The position numbers and the translations under genes were made by a program. The notes under the pieces are model-generated. The model saw only the letters and a list, made by a program, of their open reading frames with translations, ran no database searches and was not told the DNA's origin. 5,666 bases of DNA from an uncultured Clostridium sp. (lineage in GTDB: Bacteria > Bacillota_A > Clostridia > Lachnospirales > Lachnospiraceae). The stretch is from assembly GCA_945836785.1 (NCBI GenBank), contig CAMAMD010000089.1, positions 1 to 5,666 of the forward strand, written 5' to 3'. Positions 1 through 5,666 of the stretch are shown here, piece after piece. Positions within the stretch are counted from its first letter, which is position 1; the number at the start of each line of letters is the position of its first letter.

Positions 1-53
1 GGCCCATTACACATATCAATCTCATACTTCTCTATTAACTTTTTTTCTGACAT
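1..53 (-). CDS. Probable MATE family efflux transporter, N-terminus only (partial)
   Basis: An open frame begins with ATG at 53-51, one base after the thrH stop codon, and runs off the window. The visible residues are MSEKKLIEKYEIDMCNG followed by a proline codon. From memory of the family, the string YEIDMCNGP just before the first membrane helix is typical of clostridial MATE (multi-antimicrobial extrusion) transporters, which export drugs or metabolites in exchange for Na+ or H+. No membrane helix is visible yet, so the product call rests on this short motif. There is no good Shine-Dalgarno sequence before ATG 53, nor before an in-frame ATG at 68-66 that would overlap thrH. Translation is therefore probably coupled to thrH, with which it would share a promoter. 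The reading frame is fairly sure; the family is moderately sure. Confidence 0.62.
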   Translation of the reverse strand, partial: MSEKKLIEKYEIDMCNG

Positions 54-54
54 C

Positions 55-657
55 TTAAACCATAGCATTTTTGATTGCTGCCATCAGCTCATCATAGGTC
101 TCATAAGCAGGCAAGTCCGGATTGTCAGCCTTAATCTGCTCTGTGCTGCGGAACAAAAATCCTGCCTTGCTGGCACGAATCATGGCAAGGTCATTATGGC
201 TGTCACCGCTGGCAATCGTCTCATAGCCGATAGACTGAAGTGCCTTTACCGTAGTGAGTTTAGAATTTTCCACACGCATTTTAAAACCTGTTATCTCTCC
301 GTCCGGTGCAACCTCCAGAGAATTGCAGAAAATTGTAGGCCATCCAAGCTTCTCCATCAACGGACTTGCAAACTGTGTAAATGTATCACTGATAATGATT
401 ACCTGACAGAAGGAACGAAGCTCATCCAAGAATTCCTTTGCACCCGGCATCGGATCAATTTTTGCAATCGTATCCTGAATCTCCTTCAATCCGAGACCAT
501 GTTCTTTCAGGATATCCAGACGCCATCTCATCAGCTTGTCATAATCAGGCTCATCGCGTGTTGTTCTCTTAAGCTCCGGTATTCCGCTCGCCTCCGCAAA
601 AGCAATCCAGATTTCCGGCACCAATACACCCTCCAGGTCCAAACAAGTTATGTACAT
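55..657 (-). CDS. thrH: ThrH-type phosphoserine phosphatase / homoserine phosphotransferase
   Basis: This 200-residue HAD-superfamily protein is close to the length of characterised ThrH (about 205). Known ThrH enzymes dephosphorylate phosphoserine, and can pass the phosphate to homoserine, linking serine and threonine synthesis in the cytoplasm. Motif I is D7-L-E9-G-V: D7 is the expected nucleophile, and E9 replaces the usual second Asp, a ThrH trait. Motif II is S90-D91-T92, the motif III lysine is probably K133, and motif IV is G151-D152-S153-H154-N155-D156 with the Mg-binding acids. The residues between motifs I and II form the small helical cap. The start ATG at 657-655 has GGAGG at 670-666, eight bases away. 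A strong promoter lies upstream, and a probable MATE gene follows after one base. Everything expected is intact. Function in vivo could be serine synthesis alone. Confidence 0.92.
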   Translation of the reverse strand: MYITCLDLEGVLVPEIWIAFAEASGIPELKRTTRDEPDYDKLMRWRLDILKEHGLGLKEIQDTIAKIDPMPGAKEFLDELRSFCQVIIISDTFTQFASPLMEKLGWPTIFCNSLEVAPDGEITGFKMRVENSKLTTVKALQSIGYETIASGDSHNDLAMIRASKAGFLFRSTEQIKADNPDLPAYETYDELMAAIKNAMV

Positions 658-703
658 AATTTAATCCTCCGTTTTGTGCATATATCGAATAATTATGTCT
701 CCG

Positions 704-732
704 ATTATAACACGCTTTCTTCTGTTTCTCAA
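704..732 (-). promoter_or_regulatory. Sigma-A type promoter of thrH
   Basis: On the minus strand the -35 box TTGAGA (732-727) and the -10 box TATAAT (709-704) are separated by 17 bases. The -10 carries an upstream TG one base away (TGTTATAAT), an extended -10. This predicts a start site near 697 and a leader of about 40 bases before the thrH ATG at 657. It separates thrH and the gene after it from the transporter-protease operon upstream. No operator or riboswitch is evident in the short leader. Confidence 0.8.
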
Positions 733-778
733 TATCCGTCTGCATTTATCAGATGGTGACCTCCAAAAATAATTCTTT

Positions 779-2425
779 TTATTTTAAATAATTCAGTGCA
801 TAGTCGAGAACATAATCTTCACCGTCATCAAACAAAGCCCGAACAGCCTCCTCATTAAACGGAATTTTCACATCAAGGGAAACTCTTGACACGCCGCTTG
901 CATCCGTATCAATAAATATATTGCCCTCTGCATCCAGTACCGGTACCGATGAAAACTGCAGCATTCCACCCGCAAGGGAAATTCCTCTGATTCCCTGTCC
1001 GGAACCATTGGTCGTGGTAAAGCCCATAACGGTTACATTTTCATGCTCACTCATCATCTGCGTAAAATGATCCCCGGCACTGATTGTACCTGAATTGACC
1101 AGAATAACGATGTCACCTTCTGCCCAAAGATTCTCCCCTGTATAGGTAATCCTTGCTCCTGTCACATATTTTCCTGTGGCAGAGTCAACCTGATATATTT
1201 TTTCGTCCTCATCCCACACACCATCATAGACGTATACGTACTCCCCCTCCGGTGCAAGCAACTCTGCAATCGCTAAAATAAATGCCGGTGAACCACCCGA
1301 GTTATCCCTGAGGTCAAGCACCAGATTTTCCACACCGCTTTCCTTTAATTCAATGAGCTTTGCCTTAAGCTCCGCTTTCATCTGACTGTGATCACCACTC
1401 TCATAAGAATTGCTGTCATACATCATAGCAGAAATTCTAAGGCATGCGGTATTTTCATTTGGGCTGCTCCATGTCAGGTTGGAGCCCTCCACACCTTTGC
1501 ATATAGTTCTTAACGTTTCCTGCAGCCTGTCCGCATATGTGCCAAGCTTTGGTGCCGTTATGTTCTTTTGCTCACCACTGTCATCCAGATAAGAGATGGT
1601 AACACTGTCCGAACCCATACCTGCCACCAGTAAAGCACTGTGAAATTCATCATTTTCTTTTACCGCATTATACGGATAATATACGAGCGGCATATCCACA
1701 TCCTGCTTTGCCTCTTCTATCGTTCTGCCATCCCACGCTGTAATGACGGTGCCGTTATGAATGCCCGCATTTGCAGGCACACTGTTTGGCTCTACATTGA
1801 CAGCCACTGTTTTTCCATCCGACAATGTCATAAGCGCAAGCCCGTAATCATTTCCATACATACGCTCATATGCCTGTTCAGCTATCTCTTCATCTGCACT
1901 ATATGCTACATGCCCGTCATGGAACTCGCCACAAAACTGCTGCCACAGAATATAATTTTCCACCGCATCATGATTCTTATCCGCCTCCTGAAACTGCGGA
2001 TAATATGTATCATACAGAGCATCCCAGTCAATCTCTTTATAATCAGCCAGACAATACCGTTCCTGCATCGTCTGAAAGCCCTTTTCAAAATCCTTCGTAA
2101 AATCCACTGCACGATATCCCGGATTAAGCAGGCACACTACAATTGAAATTGCTGTAAGCCCCCCTGCCATAGCACTCGCTATGCGGCGTACTTTCTTATC
2201 CTCTCTTACAAATCCGGCAAGCAGAATCACAGTGCCTGCATACACGCCGGCAAGAGAAATTTCAAATCCTGTAACAGCACAAACTGCGATACAGATAATA
2301 AGCGGCAATACATAGCAGAGTCTCCATTTCGGACTTAAAGCTTCCGCTGCATAGCCGGCAAGCAGAAACAAGCCTGCTGCTCCGATAAGTTCTATTATGA
2401 TTAAAAGCAAATCTCCATAAGACAT
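779..2425 (-). CDS. Membrane-anchored S41-family (C-terminal-processing-like) serine protease with PDZ-like region
   Basis: The 548-residue product has four predicted membrane helices (about 5-27, 37-54, 56-73, 86-101). Positive loops at 33-35 and 74-81 place both ends outside, so the catalytic part from 102 on faces the exterior. A helical region (about 105-165) leads to DGHV (170-173), then a PDZ-like domain (about 193-285), then the S41 core. The core has L370-DLRDNSGG and N444-SGTISAGD, with S449 at the nucleophile position. The Ser-Lys dyad lysine expected about 25 residues later in CtpA enzymes is missing: that stretch reads GFTTTNGSGQG. H172 may instead pair with S449, as His and Ser do in nisin-resistance protein NSR and tricorn; this is inference. 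The ATG at 2425 has GGAGG (2438-2434) eight bases away, 24 bases after the second permease. Operon position suggests it cleaves the peptide handled by the exporter, or a membrane or envelope protein. Confidence 0.85.
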   Translation of the reverse strand: MSYGDLLLIIIELIGAAGLFLLAGYAAEALSPKWRLCYVLPLIICIAVCAVTGFEISLAGVYAGTVILLAGFVREDKKVRRIASAMAGGLTAISIVVCLLNPGYRAVDFTKDFEKGFQTMQERYCLADYKEIDWDALYDTYYPQFQEADKNHDAVENYILWQQFCGEFHDGHVAYSADEEIAEQAYERMYGNDYGLALMTLSDGKTVAVNVEPNSVPANAGIHNGTVITAWDGRTIEEAKQDVDMPLVYYPYNAVKENDEFHSALLVAGMGSDSVTISYLDDSGEQKNITAPKLGTYADRLQETLRTICKGVEGSNLTWSSPNENTACLRISAMMYDSNSYESGDHSQMKAELKAKLIELKESGVENLVLDLRDNSGGSPAFILAIAELLAPEGEYVYVYDGVWDEDEKIYQVDSATGKYVTGARITYTGENLWAEGDIVILVNSGTISAGDHFTQMMSEHENVTVMGFTTTNGSGQGIRGISLAGGMLQFSSVPVLDAEGNIFIDTDASGVSRVSLDVKIPFNEEAVRALFDDGEDYVLDYALNYLK

Positions 2426-2449
2426 TGTTCACTCCTCCATTTCTACCGG

Positions 2450-3229
2450 CTAATTCATATCATCTTTTTTGAAATTCAAATATCCGATTACAAGAAATAA
2501 TCCACCGAATATCACTGAGGCAAGCAGCGTGGTTACCACATCATTTACCGAGACGCCGGCCTCGTACACCGTATAGATATTCATCTCTCCCACCGTATAG
2601 GTCATCCATGACTCAAAGCTGCACAGCTTTGACAGATTTGTAACACCCAGCAGAACAGATTCACTTCTTCCAAGATATTCCGGCAACGCACTGCCCAGAA
2701 TATATGTAAAGAATCCGCATGCCATAATCACATATGCATTTTTCACAACATATGTCAGAAAAATAAATTCACAGATTATTCGGAGAACCGGAAGCAGAAC
2801 CAGCAGGAATCGAAATATTGCATCAATCATCCGAATATCGTTTCCCCAGCCACATGCTATGGTAGCAATCACAACCGGCGCAGCTATAATAAGCGCAGCT
2901 CCGATACCTCCACCTGCCAGACTGATGATTGCACGTCCAAAATAGACCTGTTTTCTAAGGTGCCCCGACATCAGCTCATAATTTGCTGTTTTATCGTTAA
3001 AATCCGAACCGCATACATATCCTGTGAACACAATTGCGAAAATCAGAGCAACCAGAGTCATATAAAATCCATTTGCAGCGATATATGTACTCCCATACAT
3101 TTTATCTCCGCGATAACTCCATTCTCCCATCATATTTGCAAGCTGCATAACGAGAACCGCAAGAAAGACAATAAATATAAAACTGCTTTTTCTTATCTGA
3201 TAAAGCTGTGCTTTTATGATATTCTTCAT
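2450..3229 (-). CDS. ABC-2 type permease, second subunit (BcrB/LanE/LanG-like)
   Basis: The 259-residue product has six predicted membrane helices (about 16-34, 54-73, 100-125, 138-160, 163-182, 231-253), usual for Bcr/LanFEG-type permeases. The cytoplasmic loop between helices 2 and 3 holds NDKT (78-81), NYEL (83-86) and VYFGR (95-99), the likely contact with the ATPase. The same loop occurs in the preceding gene, and both proteins share the start pattern KAQ-x-YQI and similar length, so they are tandem paralogues. I chose ATG 3229-3227 because AGGAGG lies six bases upstream and the N-terminus then aligns with the paralogue. ATG 3235 abuts the ribosome site, and the longer frame up to 3316 runs inside the upstream gene. 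The gene starts 13 bases after the first permease. The pair probably forms a heterodimeric channel exporting peptides from the membrane; the substrate is not visible. Confidence 0.87.
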   Translation of the reverse strand: MKNIIKAQLYQIRKSSFIFIVFLAVLVMQLANMMGEWSYRGDKMYGSTYIAANGFYMTLVALIFAIVFTGYVCGSDFNDKTANYELMSGHLRKQVYFGRAIISLAGGGIGAALIIAAPVVIATIACGWGNDIRMIDAIFRFLLVLLPVLRIICEFIFLTYVVKNAYVIMACGFFTYILGSALPEYLGRSESVLLGVTNLSKLCSFESWMTYTVGEMNIYTVYEAGVSVNDVVTTLLASVIFGGLFLVIGYLNFKKDDMN

Positions 3230-3235
3230 ATTCAT

Positions 3236-3241
3236 CCTCCT
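3236..3241 (-). promoter_or_regulatory. Ribosome binding site that fixes the second permease start
   Basis: Perfect AGGAGG on the minus strand, six bases from ATG 3229 but directly adjacent to ATG 3235. The spacing favours 3229 as the translated start. Confidence 0.8.
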
Positions 3242-3242
3242 T

Positions 3243-4025
3243 CTATGCCATGTCATGTCTGCGGAACACTCCATATCCGACCGCAACACATACAATCCCC
3301 ACAACAATTGATGCAATGACAGAATTTATAAGCTCCGATGTACCAAGTGTTGCCTCATAAACCGTTACCTGCATATCTCCAATTATAACGTTCCGATAGT
3401 TGGATACATCTGAGAGCTTCATCATATTGGCACTTGCAAGCTGCCAGTCTATCTTTTTCTCCATCTCTTCCATGATAACAGAAAAAATAGTACCGAAATC
3501 AAACAATACAAACCCTAGTACCAACGCTGCATGGCTGTTGCGAAGTAAAAATGTAAGCAGAATCAGTTCACAGGACCATCGAAACAAAGTAAGCAGCATA
3601 ACGCCATATCTTATAACTGCCTCTCCCAAATCAAGACTATGTCCCCAGCCCTTCAATGCAGTAAATAAAAGAATCGGAATCAGCGATACAAGAATGCATC
3701 CCACCATAGTCCACACGAGTGCAGACATGACTCTTCCAAAATACACTTCTACCCGTGAGTGCCCTGCAAGAAGCTCATAGTTTATCGTCTTGTCATTCAT
3801 ATCCCAGCCGCATATCCGCGTAACCAGAATGAGGGACAGTATCAAAAATACAATCGGAAAGATTCCGAACATAGCTACCGTAAAAAGGCTCCCGTTCATA
3901 TTATCAGCACCGATGTCCGCCAGATAGATACCAAGCACCGGCAAAACAAGACAAACGATAAATCCGATAATAACGGAATTATCCCTCTTAATCTGATAAT
4001 TTTGTGCTTTCATTATGTTCCACAT
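3243..4025 (-). CDS. ABC-2 type permease, first subunit (BcrB/LanE/LanG-like)
   Basis: The 260-residue product has six predicted helices (about 17-36, 49-70, 99-123, 138-160, 164-184, 231-253). The loop between helices 2 and 3 carries NDKT (77-80), NYEL (82-85) and VYFGR (93-97), matching the next gene. The proteins also share a late segment with VYEA near 222 and a basic tail before the C-terminus (FRRHDM), so duplication of one ancestral permease is likely. ATG 4025-4023 has AGGTGA five bases upstream and aligns with the paralogue's start. A GTG at 4034 lies inside that ribosome site and is unlikely. The start overlaps the 3' end of the ATPase gene by 38 bases in another frame, which suggests translational coupling and fixed subunit ratios. 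Together with its neighbours it should build an exporter for lipid-targeting or lanthipeptide-like compounds. Confidence 0.87.
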   Translation of the reverse strand: MWNIMKAQNYQIKRDNSVIIGFIVCLVLPVLGIYLADIGADNMNGSLFTVAMFGIFPIVFLILSLILVTRICGWDMNDKTINYELLAGHSRVEVYFGRVMSALVWTMVGCILVSLIPILLFTALKGWGHSLDLGEAVIRYGVMLLTLFRWSCELILLTFLLRNSHAALVLGFVLFDFGTIFSVIMEEMEKKIDWQLASANMMKLSDVSNYRNVIIGDMQVTVYEATLGTSELINSVIASIVVGIVCVAVGYGVFRRHDMA

Positions 4026-4938
4026 TCTGCTCACCTACCATATCCATATAATACTGTTCCAGATTTGCTTCGTGTACCACGAGTTCAATCGGAACCACAC
4101 CTCCTTCATACAAGGCCTTTGAAACTTCTCTTAACGCATCCATCTTTTCATACAGACGAATGCTGCCATCTTCCTCCACATCAAAGCCTGTTACCTGCAG
4201 CTTTTCCTGCAGTATGGCAAGTGCCATTGCATCATTGTCGGTATGAATATGATAATATTCCTTACACAGTTTCTTCAGCTCCTCCGCAGAAACCTTCTGG
4301 AGGATTTCACCATGATGTATGAAAACATAGTCGGTACAGAGCAGGGACAGCTCACTTAAAATATGCGAGGAAATTACGATTGTAATGTGCTCTTCACGAT
4401 TGAGCTTTAACAAAAGCTCTCTGATTTCTACGATACCCTCGGGATCCAGTCCATTAATCGGCTCATCAAGCACCATAATCTCCGGTTTTGCCAGAAGTGC
4501 ATTTGCAATACCGAGTCGCTGCCTCATTCCAAGTGAGAAATTCTTTACATACTTTTTCCCGGTATCAGCGAGTCCCACCAGCTCCAGCACCTCGTCCACA
4601 CGATGCTTATCAGGAATTCCCTTTTGGATTCTCTGCTTTTCCAGATTCTCCCTTGCAGACATTTTTTCCTTGGCATATGGCGTCTCAATCATAAAGCTCA
4701 TCCGGCTTCTCGCCTTGGCAAGCCCCTGTTCCGTAGTGCTGCCATAGATTGATATCTCTCCGTCTGTCGGCAACACCAGACCGCCAAGCATTTTCATGAT
4801 GGTTGTCTTACCTGCTCCGTTTGGCCCGATCAAGCCGCAAATCATGCCTTCCTGAATCTGAAAGGATGCATCCTTGACTGCCTTTTGTTTCATGTATTGT
4901 TTTTCCAAGTGTTTTACATCAATGATAACTCCTGACAT
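3988..4938 (-). CDS. ABC transporter ATP-binding protein of the BcrA/LanF type
   Basis: This 316-residue cytoplasmic ATPase should energise the two permeases encoded next. Walker A is G38-PNGAGKTT with K44; the signature region is F134-SLGMRQ; Walker B is I154-MVLDEP with D158 and E159; the D-loop is G163-LDP; the switch histidine is H192 in ISSH. The Q-loop position reads MIETPY, with E85 where most ABC proteins have Gln. This glutamate (E-loop) is known from lantibiotic-immunity LanF and related BcrA proteins and supports that family. The domain ends near 225; the last 90 residues form a C-terminal extension normal for the group. ATG 4938 has GGGAGG six bases upstream; the open frame continues to 5118 but through a repeat and without family similarity. 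The 3' end overlaps the first permease gene. Bacitracin-type, lantibiotic-type or other peptide export cannot be told apart from sequence alone. Confidence 0.93.
   Translation of the reverse strand: MSGVIIDVKHLEKQYMKQKAVKDASFQIQEGMICGLIGPNGAGKTTIMKMLGGLVLPTDGEISIYGSTTEQGLAKARSRMSFMIETPYAKEKMSARENLEKQRIQKGIPDKHRVDEVLELVGLADTGKKYVKNFSLGMRQRLGIANALLAKPEIMVLDEPINGLDPEGIVEIRELLLKLNREEHITIVISSHILSELSLLCTDYVFIHHGEILQKVSAEELKKLCKEYYHIHTDNDAMALAILQEKLQVTGFDVEEDGSIRLYEKMDALREVSKALYEGGVVPIELVVHEANLEQYYMDMVGEQNVEHNESTKLSD
4031..4036 (-). promoter_or_regulatory. Ribosome binding site of the first permease inside the ATPase gene
   Basis: AGGTGA on the minus strand, five bases from ATG 4025. It lies inside the last codons of the ATPase gene and covers the alternative GTG at 4034-4032, which argues against that GTG as the start. 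Confidence 0.65.
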
Positions 4939-4944
4939 ATGAAA

Positions 4945-4950
4945 CCTCCC
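4945..4950 (-). promoter_or_regulatory. Ribosome binding site that fixes the ATPase start
   Basis: GGGAGG on the minus strand, six bases from ATG 4938. It supports a 316-residue product rather than the 376-residue frame opened at 5118. Confidence 0.8.
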
Positions 4951-4963
4951 GTTTTTCCTTTTA

Positions 4964-4993
4964 TTTATAGATAATCTGCCTACTGTAAACCAA
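4964..4993 (-). promoter_or_regulatory. Weak candidate promoter of the transporter-protease operon
   Basis: On the minus strand TATAAA (4969-4964) is preceded at 18 bases by TTGGTT (4993-4988). A better -35-like TTTACA (4989-4984) is only 14 bases away. The -35 is poor, as is common for promoters needing an activator. The plus-strand double repeat CCAACGCCAACC (4990-5001) overlaps the -35 and could be part of a response-regulator site; that is speculation. The predicted transcript would start only about 20 bases before the ATPase start codon. Confidence 0.35.
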
Positions 4994-5056
4994 CGCCAAC
5001 CGGGTGACATGCAATTTCTATCATCGCAGCCTATCTCAGACGTGCCCTCACTATGT

Positions 5057-5210
5057 ATAAATATATGTTGTTTTTGCCACCCAATTCCACACAGACACGC
5101 TCTCGCTCGGATAAACACATAGCGGATACTAAACTCACTTACGTTCGATAAGTACCGATGTGTTTATACGGTCTGTTTGGAACAGGGTGACAGAAACAAC
5201 ATATATTTAT
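5057..5210. repeat. 154-bp imperfect inverted repeat, MITE-like
   Basis: The outer 40 bases at each end (5057-5096 and 5171-5210) are inverted copies identical at 35 of 40 positions, beginning ATAAATATATGTTGTTT. Inside, the left arm has 14 bases (5097-5110) where the right has three. Pairing then resumes with ATAAACACAT (5111-5120 with 5158-5167) and CGGATACT against CGGTACT (5123-5130 with 5151-5157). About 20 unpaired bases (5131-5150) form the tip. There is no coding frame of note. Long terminal inverted repeats, small size, and position between genes fit a non-autonomous miniature transposable element. A large regulatory RNA hairpin is the alternative. ATATAT flanks a possible inner boundary on both sides, but it is palindromic, so a target duplication cannot be shown. 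Confidence 0.7.
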
Positions 5211-5253
5211 TTACTTACAATTTGCAGATTTGCTGTTATTTACAATAATAAAA

Positions 5254-5312
5254 AGGAAATATAAAGAATTTCTTAAATTTTATAAATTTTCTGAAATTTC
5301 TTTATATTTCCT
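5254..5312 (-). terminator. AT-rich hairpin with T-run after the kinase gene (probable terminator)
   Basis: A perfect 15-base inverted repeat (5254-5268 with 5298-5312; AGGAAATATAAAGAA and its complement) encloses further partly paired AT-rich sequence. It begins five bases after the kinase stop codon. On the minus strand the descending arm ends in CC followed by TTTTTATTATT, a T-rich tract as in Rho-independent terminators. The stem is long but GC-poor, so it may be leaky. If it works, the kinase and the ABC operon are separate transcripts. Confidence 0.6.
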
Positions 5313-5317
5313 GATTT

Positions 5318-5666
5318 TCAGTGTATTTCCTTTGATTTCATGGAAAATATCATACCGATTGATAGGTGCTTGTCCTTGATTTCGGCAAAGACCTGCGCAC
5401 TCTGCTTTTCGGCGAGCAGCTTGACGATGTAGAGGCCAAGTCCTGCGCCGGACGCGGTTCTTGCCCTGCCGCCCTGATACGCCCGGTCAAATAAATGTGC
5501 CACATCCGGGGTATCATCCGATTCAATCCGATTGGAGAAGATAATCCTGCATTGCGGATAATCTTTTTCTTTTATGCCTTTTTGTATTTCCAATTCTATG
5601 GTAAATGCATTTCTCGCATACTTTATCACATTTCCGAGCAGATTCCCGAGCATACGTGTCACCATC
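5318..5666 (-). CDS. Sensor histidine kinase, C-terminal ATP-binding part (partial)
   Basis: About 115 residues are visible; the gene continues beyond the window edge and its start is not present. The fragment is the HATPase domain of a two-component sensor kinase. The N box reads NLLGNVIKYA, an F-box-like LFDRAYQGG follows, and the G box is GAGLGLYIVKLL. The usual DxGxG box is not recognisable; its place reads IIFSNRIESDD, a form I recall from other Firmicutes kinases. The protein ends soon after the domain, as expected. Kinases next to Bcr/LanFEG/Bce-type transporters usually sense the transported antibiotic and switch on the transporter with a partner regulator, which would lie beyond the edge. 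Positions 5401-5520 count 60% G+C, against 18% in 5221-5280, so this gene may have a different origin from the gap beside it. Confidence 0.88.
   Translation of the reverse strand, partial: MVTRMLGNLLGNVIKYARNAFTIELEIQKGIKEKDYPQCRIIFSNRIESDDTPDVAHLFDRAYQGGRARTASGAGLGLYIVKLLAEKQSAQVFAEIKDKHLSIGMIFSMKSKEIH

Noticed and set aside
196..759. 187-codon plus-strand open frame opposite thrH
   Set aside because: It is antisense to an intact conserved gene and its translation has no recognisable domain.
733..778. Terminator after the protease gene
   Set aside because: Only a four-base TCTG/CAGA stem with no T-run could be found; AT-rich repeats near the stop do not form a convincing hairpin.
3230..3316. 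N-terminal extension of the second permease by 29 residues
   Set aside because: It lies mostly inside the first permease gene in another frame; AGGAGG and alignment with the paralogue fix the start at 3229.
4026..4034. GTG start for the first permease
   Set aside because: The GTG falls inside the AGGTGA ribosome site used by ATG 4025.
3759..4322. 187-codon plus-strand open frame opposite the ATPase and first permease
   Set aside because: Low-complexity, His- and Pro-rich translation opposite two well-supported genes; an antisense shadow.
4385..4747. 120-codon plus-strand open frame rich in serine
   Set aside because: A shadow of the conserved ATPase motifs on the other strand.
4939..5118. 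N-terminal extension of the ATPase reading frame by 60 residues
   Set aside because: It runs into the inverted repeat, has no ribosome site and adds no ABC-family sequence; GGGAGG sits correctly before ATG 4938.
5002..5192. GGGTGACA repeated at 5002-5009 and 5185-5192
   Set aside because: An eight-base match with no shared flanks; not enough to call a site or a second repeat end.
5061..5206. ATATAT target-site duplication around the MITE-like repeat
   Set aside because: ATATAT is its own complement and pairing continues outside it, so it cannot be told apart from the inverted repeat itself.
4939..5317. Lanthipeptide precursor or other small peptide gene in the gap
   Set aside because: No short frame with a ribosome site and a leader or Cys/Ser/Thr-rich core was seen on either strand; the gap is taken up by the two hairpins and AT-rich sequence.

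Overview
The window looks like chromosomal DNA from a low- to mid-GC Gram-positive anaerobe of the class Clostridia, most likely Lachnospiraceae. This is inferred from strong AGGAGG-type ribosome binding sites, an AT-rich genome with a good sigma-A promoter, the style of the ABC exporter genes, and a downstream MATE-type N-terminus typical of that family. No database search was possible. All seven recognisable coding regions lie on the minus strand, so the biological order runs from high to low coordinates.

Reading 5666 to 1: (1) the C-terminal part of a sensor histidine kinase, cut by the window edge (5318-5666); (2) a 379-bp gap (4939-5317) with an AT-rich terminator-like hairpin just after the kinase, a 154-bp imperfect inverted repeat resembling a MITE, and a weak candidate promoter; (3) an ABC ATPase of the BcrA/LanF type (3988-4938); (4) two paralogous six-helix permeases (3243-4025 and 2450-3229), the first overlapping the ATPase gene by 38 bp; (5) a membrane-anchored S41-family protease with a PDZ-like region (779-2425); (6) a 121-bp gap with a near-consensus promoter; (7) a ThrH-type phosphatase (55-657); (8) one base further on, the start of a probable MATE efflux gene (1-53, partial).

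Genes (3) to (5) are tightly packed and form one probable operon. A LanFEG/Bcr-type exporter next to a sensor kinase and an extracytoplasmic S41 protease resembles the logic of peptide-antibiotic resistance loci. In the known nisin-resistance locus, the S41 protease NSR is encoded with an ABC transporter and a two-component system. My working hypothesis is a sense, expel and cleave module against a membrane-active peptide. No precursor peptide or modification enzyme lies in the window, so resistance fits better than self-immunity, though producer genes could lie outside.

The thrH-MATE pair is a separate transcription unit with its own promoter and is ordinary metabolism and efflux.
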